From assembly GCA_029224185.1 (NCBI GenBank), contig CM055199.1, forward strand, positions 13,173,089 through 13,237,088: 64,000 nt of DNA, read 5' to 3'. The notes below the pieces were generated by a model that had not been told where the DNA came from, did no database searches, and worked only from the letters and a program-made list of their open reading frames with translations. Source of the stretch: Karalla daura. Its lineage: Eukaryota > Chordata > Actinopteri > Chaetodontiformes > Leiognathidae. Both the position numbers and the translations under genes were made by a program. Position 1 is the first letter of the stretch. Every line of letters starts with the position of its first letter. Of the stretch, positions 62,106 to 64,000 are shown in pieces.

Positions 62106-62409
62106 CACAGTGGTGTACCTACTTGAGCTTCTTGAACCTCTCGTTTCCGGCTGCTACATACACACTCTCGTTCTTCAAGTCGTCCAGACGCTGAATCCTG
62201 TGGCCCCCGGTGGGCGTGTAAAGCCTCCGCACGGCTCCAAACTGGGCCTGGAGCACCTTGGTCAGGTAGGCCAGAAGACTGTCAAAGGTGGTCATCTGCC
62301 GCCTGTTCACCACCACTCTCCTGGCGGAGAAGTACTTGTCTCCGTTCCTGCAGACGAAGATGCGTTTGATGGTCGGCGCGTCGCCCCTCTCCGCTGCTCC
62401 GGCCGCCAT
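53799..62409 (-). CDS. dcdc2: dcdc2 gene, doublecortin domain-containing protein 2 (incomplete at 3' end)
   Basis: This is the span of the recognisable exons of a minus-strand gene for a tandem doublecortin-domain protein. DCDC2 binds and stabilises microtubules and works in primary cilia and neuronal migration (known for the family). Exons at 62123-62409, 61428-61476, 61062-61138, 60824-60955, 60539-60694 and 60377-60428 join with compatible phases into 251 codons holding two DCX domains at about residues 14-97 and 131-217. Exons 54864-54964 and 53799-53927 carry VQEDSELKVDLPIDQ and VDEELED, which parallel the VQED...VPVDQ...IVDEEED stretch of mammalian DCDC2 and separate it from DCDC2B and DCDC2C. 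The phase-0 end of exon 6 and the phase-1 start of the 54964 exon do not fit together, so at least one linker exon is missing from this model. The C-terminal exon and polyA site were not found. All introns are GT-AG. Confidence 0.9.
54864..54964 (-). CDS. dcdc2: dcdc2 acidic-tail exon (VQED...PIDQ)
   Basis: This 101-nt exon has acceptor gattaatcactttcctcag and donor GATCAG|gtaaaa. It reads GSVFNAQNKRSEVAGAMEVQ, then EDSELKVDLPIDQ. Mammalian DCDC2 has GIFKAGAERSETRGAAEVQEDEDTQVEVPVDQ, so spacing and key residues (RSE, VQED, P-x-DQ) are kept. It begins with two bases (AG) that need one base from the preceding exon; G would give the Glu found at this junction in the mammalian protein. It ends in phase 0. 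This stretch identifies the gene as dcdc2 proper rather than dcdc2b or dcdc2c. Confidence 0.85.
57198..57218. repeat. poly-A run
   Basis: 21 A in a row, followed by a purine-rich stretch to 57300. Confidence 0.95.
60027..60134 (+). other. candidate plus-strand 108-nt cassette exon inside a dcdc2 intron
   Basis: The sequence tttttttttctacgttttcag is a strong acceptor and GCAAAG|gtaact is a good donor. The 108 nt between them are open in one frame only, reading QCGPPGAYDLSMRLTALDQV then GQPISVGITHQSGKQ. The exon has the same phase at both ends (one leading base, two trailing bases), so it could be skipped without a frame change. The residues are protein-like, but I recognise no family. It lies antisense within dcdc2, in the intron after exon 6. 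It may be chance in a pyrimidine-rich genome. Confidence 0.25.
60377..60428 (-). CDS. dcdc2: dcdc2 exon 6 (start of the low-complexity tail)
   Basis: This 52-nt exon lies between acceptor tttttttgcctcag and consensus donor ACG|gtgagt. In the frame set by exon 5 it reads D-TQDTQPAVTKTRHAKDT. The RHAKDT ending resembles NDRHSKST of mammalian DCDC2, after which the mammalian protein continues VGSSDNSSPQ. It ends in phase 0, at predicted codon 251. The splice sites are strong, but the sequence similarity is short, so the call rests on position, phase and signals together. Confidence 0.75.
60539..60694 (-). CDS. dcdc2: dcdc2 exon 5 (end of second DCX domain)
   Basis: After acceptor gcttgattttgcag the exon completes Arg and reads LYTVDGQLVRGPDDLQNKQN, then YVAVGAQRFKPLPYES. 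This is the canonical end of a DCX domain (mammalian LYTLEGKLVESGAELENGQFYVAVGRDKFKKLPYSEL). The remaining residues, CIPCNDNVRENNVLEE, are less conserved. I chose the donor GAAGA|gtatga at 60538/60537 because it is the best GT before an in-frame TGA and its phase-2 end fits exon 6. The Cys-X2-Cys in the tail is not a feature I know from DCDC2. The 3' boundary is less certain than the 5' one. Confidence 0.9.
60824..60955 (-). CDS. dcdc2: dcdc2 exon 4 (core of second DCX domain)
   Basis: This 132-nt exon encodes VFTNGEVLVPPVRVWIPKYT and continues LKNWENVLSMVTEKVSLRSGAVRR. Mammalian DCDC2 reads IANGDLINPASRLLIPRKTLNQWDHVLQMVTEKITLRSGAVHR, so the match is close. These residues form the ubiquitin-like fold of DCX2, including the NG turn and the GAVRR-LYT segment that spans the next splice junction. 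The acceptor is gtgcgtttcatag, and the donor is GCGCAG|gtaatg. Both boundaries are phase 2. Confidence 0.95.
61062..61138 (-). CDS. dcdc2: dcdc2 exon 3 (linker, start of DCX2)
   Basis: This 77-nt exon lies between acceptor tttttttatatac...cttttcag and donor ATAAA|gtgagt. It reads IQPVIHSSVVAAARWKNN followed by TNGMCMI. The motif PVIHS is shared with mammalian DCDC2 (KPVIHSRINVSARFRK), and CMI aligns with CTIFLI at the first strand of the second DCX domain. It starts in phase 0 and ends with two bases (AA), completed by the T that opens exon 4. Confidence 0.9.
61428..61476 (-). CDS. dcdc2: dcdc2 exon 2 (end of DCX1 and inter-domain linker)
   Basis: This 49-nt exon has a clear acceptor (ttctctgcctttgtccag) and a consensus donor (CAG|gtaagt). 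With the two bases from exon 1 it reads N-YCEIKDMNPQAKKKEQ, matching the position of NYLDIGEIKKRP in mammalian DCDC2. It closes the first DCX domain and starts the short basic linker. It begins with the third base of a codon and ends in phase 0. It is too short to be found by ORF length and was placed from the splice signals and the KKLNY continuity. Confidence 0.88.
62036..62103. repeat. (CA)34 microsatellite in dcdc2 intron 1
   Basis: An uninterrupted CA repeat of 68 bp, so the dcdc2 transcript carries (UG)34. It starts 18 bp downstream of the exon 1 donor. It is flanked on both sides by near-copies of a 19-bp sequence containing the donor (62017-62035 and 62112-62130). Confidence 0.97.
62123..62409 (-). 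CDS. dcdc2: dcdc2 exon 1 (start codon, first DCX domain)
   Basis: It encodes the N-terminus, MAAGAAERGDAPTIKRIFVC, and nearly the whole first doublecortin domain: KRIFVCRNGDKYFSARRVVV, then FGAVRRLYTPTGGHRIQRLD and ending YVAAGNERFKKL. Mammalian DCDC2 has VYRNGDPFYAGRRVVI, FGAVRNIYTPRTGHRIRKLD and YVAGGQEAFKKLNY in the same order. The ATG at 62409 is the first in frame after an upstream in-frame TGA, and the base after it is G, though position -3 is C, so the Kozak context is only fair. The donor is CTCAA|gtaggt at 62122/62121. It leaves two bases of a codon, and exon 2 supplies the third to give Asn followed by Tyr, as in KKLNY of the family. Reading through instead meets a TAG. The exon is GC-rich compared with the surroundings. 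Confidence 0.93.
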
Positions 62410-62639
62410 ATGGATGTATCCGAGTCGGACAATGACGGCGTCAAAAGTTGAATGTGACCGCTGTCGGTGGTGTCAGGCCTCCGCAGACGTAACTGGAGAT
62501 TGCCCCCTCGATATGGAAACCAAATATCACAGTAGAGGTGTAGCAAGGAGGAAACCAATCCCCCTCTGTCTGCGCTGTTGTTATTTGCTGGTTTCCCCCT
62601 CGTCTGTCACTTCTTACTGTTTGGTTTCAAAAGTTCACC

Positions 62640-62653
62640 GTCTCCAGGGCAAC
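62640..62653 (-). promoter_or_regulatory. candidate RFX X-box upstream of dcdc2
   Basis: On the minus strand the site reads GTTGCC-CT-GGAGAC, two inverted half-sites with a 2-bp spacer. GTTGCC is a perfect X-box half-site and GGAGAC fits the looser RGNNAC half. It lies 231 bp upstream of the dcdc2 start codon, the usual distance for X-boxes of ciliary genes. RFX factors drive ciliary genes, and human DCDC2 has been reported to be RFX-regulated (established knowledge). That this copy is functional is inference. Confidence 0.55.
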
Positions 62654-62947
62654 CACCATTTATCAACTGTCAATCAGGTTCAGTACATAAAACTGCACTG
62701 TCATTTATCACCAGTGGCAGGAATATGAAACTTAGATGAGCTGGAAGTCAAAAGTAGCAGTGGTAGTATAGGCTGTATGTACAGTATAGTAAGGTTTTTT
62801 TATTCATCTTGTTTGACTGGATCTTTGGAGAAATCTTATTCATATCACACTACTCAGACCTGTGGATGACTGAACCCCAAACTAAAATTTCAAACGAAAC
62901 ACATTCAGCCTTGGTGACTTGCATTTTTTGAAGAGTGATGTTTTTTT

Positions 62948-63012
62948 TATCAGAATCAGATTTATTGTCAGGTTATACTGCAATTAATACAGCTGCGTAG
63001 AAATTTGAATTG
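62948..63012 (+). repeat. retroelement-tail-like remnant (CAGAATCAGATTTATTG)
   Basis: It contains ATCAGAATCAGATTTATTGT, then CAGGTTATACTGCAATTAAT and TAGAAATTTGAATTGTG. It resembles the common fish tail CAGAATCAGATTTATTGGCCAAGTATG...GGAATTTG. It is short and diverged, and lies in the dcdc2 upstream flank. Confidence 0.4.
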
Positions 63013-63559
63013 TGCGCACAAATATGTAGTCATTGGAGGATTGCCTCTTTTGAACTCACAAGATGAGCTTTGTTTTGCAGGAAAAAACCTTTTTTAAAGT
63101 TACATTGAATGATAAATCATTTTGAGAATAAAAAGACAGTATTGCCTCACAAGAAAAAACGACTGTATCCCCAGCGTGTGTTGAAGCAATATGTGTTTTG
63201 ATCCATCATCTCCTTAAACCATATACAAATGTGTCTTTTTGCTCGTTCTTATTCAGACTTTCTTGTGAATACTGATGTGAGCCACTGGTACCCATTGAGC
63301 CACTGATGTAGATATATTACCAATTCTGTTTTGCTCATTGACCAAAAACTAATAACAGGCCCCAGAACTTGCAGCTTTTTAGTTGATGCATTCACAAGCT
63401 AAATCATCACTATTGCTGTGGAACATGATATTTATACGGTGCATGTAAGAACAGGGTGTGCTTTCTCATTTCCATGCACTGTGGCCATATCTTTCACATA
63501 TCACAGATTTTTTTTTCTTTTTTTTTTTAACTCTCTCTTATCTGCCTGTCCACTCTTAG

Positions 63560-63589
63560 ACGGAGCTGTCCAAGTTGTTTACCGCAAAG
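63560..63589 (+). other. candidate plus-strand 30-nt microexon
   Basis: The acceptor tctgcctgtccactcttag follows a long T/C tract. The donor CGCAAAG|gtaacc ends in the same GCAAAG|GTAAC as the candidate exon at 60027-60134. The exon is open in more than one frame and is joinable in phase to that candidate. No protein family is recognisable at this length. Confidence 0.15.
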
Positions 63590-64000
63590 GTAACCAGAGA
63601 TTGCACCAACAATGGCACCTAATTGGTTTATGCCAGACAACTCCTGGTCAATTAAATGCATAATTCATCTCAGCATTAATTATTCATTTCTTAAGGGACC
63701 GTTGCTGTGCTTTATTAGGAGAACTGCATCATGCATATTCAAATTCCTCGTCTGAGTGGGACTCAATAGGATATCATCTCAGCTGGGATGCCAATCCGGA
63801 AAAAAGAAAACAATTGCAGCCTGGCCTGTAAGACAACTTCTATTAATCACAAAGCCAAACCAAGGAGGATTTGAAAAGATGAAAATGTCATATGAACCTA
63901 AGTATGTAATGTCTTGTTTTTATCATTCAGCAAACATCATTCTGTCACATTGTTACCAAGTGTAATTATTCCAAGCTCTCTTGTGTTTAGACTGTACATT

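Larger units (their letters stand above)
62410..64000. other. dcdc2 upstream flank
   Basis: The dcdc2 5' UTR and promoter lie at the start, with no clear TATA box, and the X-box-like site at 62640-62653. Beyond it are a retroelement-tail remnant (62948-63012), T-runs, the candidate microexon 63560-63589 and a complex AT-rich block at 63590-63780. No divergent gene was recognised. Confidence 0.55.

Noticed and set aside
61822..62451. Longest plus-strand ORF (209 codons)
   Set aside because: It runs through the CA microsatellite (poly-His-Thr) and is antisense to dcdc2 exon 1, whose DCX domain is certain.
1..64000. CRISPR arrays, rRNA, tRNA genes, bacterial operons or endogenous viral genes
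   Set aside because: None seen. There are no regularly spaced repeats, no tRNA-like folds I could identify, and no viral protein motifs; the only retroelement coding remnant is the Penelope-like fragment.

Overview
The window looks like teleost fish nuclear DNA. It contains interrupted genes with GT-AG introns, many long CA, CT and GA microsatellites, several teleost-type interspersed repeats and a Penelope-like element relic. There is no bacterial or viral gene organisation. Almost all open reading frames are short and resemble no family I know. Apart from one gene the window reads as a gene-poor desert.

The one gene I can name is dcdc2 (doublecortin domain containing 2), on the minus strand. 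Its start codon is at 62409. Six consecutive exons, 62123-62409 to 60377-60428, encode both doublecortin (DCX) domains in a continuous reading frame. Two further exons, 54864-54964 and 53799-53927, encode the acidic stretch that is specific to DCDC2 among its paralogues. At least one linker exon between 60377 and 54964, and the 3' end below 53799, could not be placed with confidence. A 14-bp RFX X-box-like site lies 231 bp upstream of the ATG, which fits a ciliary microtubule-binding protein. Intron 1 opens with a (TG)34 tract flanked by a near-copy of the exon 1 splice donor.

Region by region: 1-10 kb is unique sequence with simple repeats and a very G-rich tract. 10.06-10.37 kb is an old interspersed repeat. 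14.1 kb has an inverted repeat, and 14.34-15.03 kb holds the decayed 3' part of a Penelope-like element. Copies of one teleost high-copy repeat family lie at 18.8, 23.6, 28.4 and 31.2 kb, the last two sharing a further 3' extension. A MITE-like element with terminal inverted repeats and TA target sites lies at 41.50-42.08 kb. From 42 to 53.8 kb is mostly unique sequence with several AT-rich blocks that look like candidate conserved non-coding elements. 53.8-62.4 kb is dcdc2, and 62.4-64 kb is its upstream flank.

The most interesting unexplained signals are: possible plus-strand small exons with strong splice signals (21707-21738, 60027-60134, 63560-63589); an 88-codon minus-strand ORF at 38 kb with a good start context and a consensus donor at its end; the duplicated splice donor around the microsatellite in dcdc2 intron 1; and the unplaced dcdc2 linker exon. 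I did not find a new multi-gene system.
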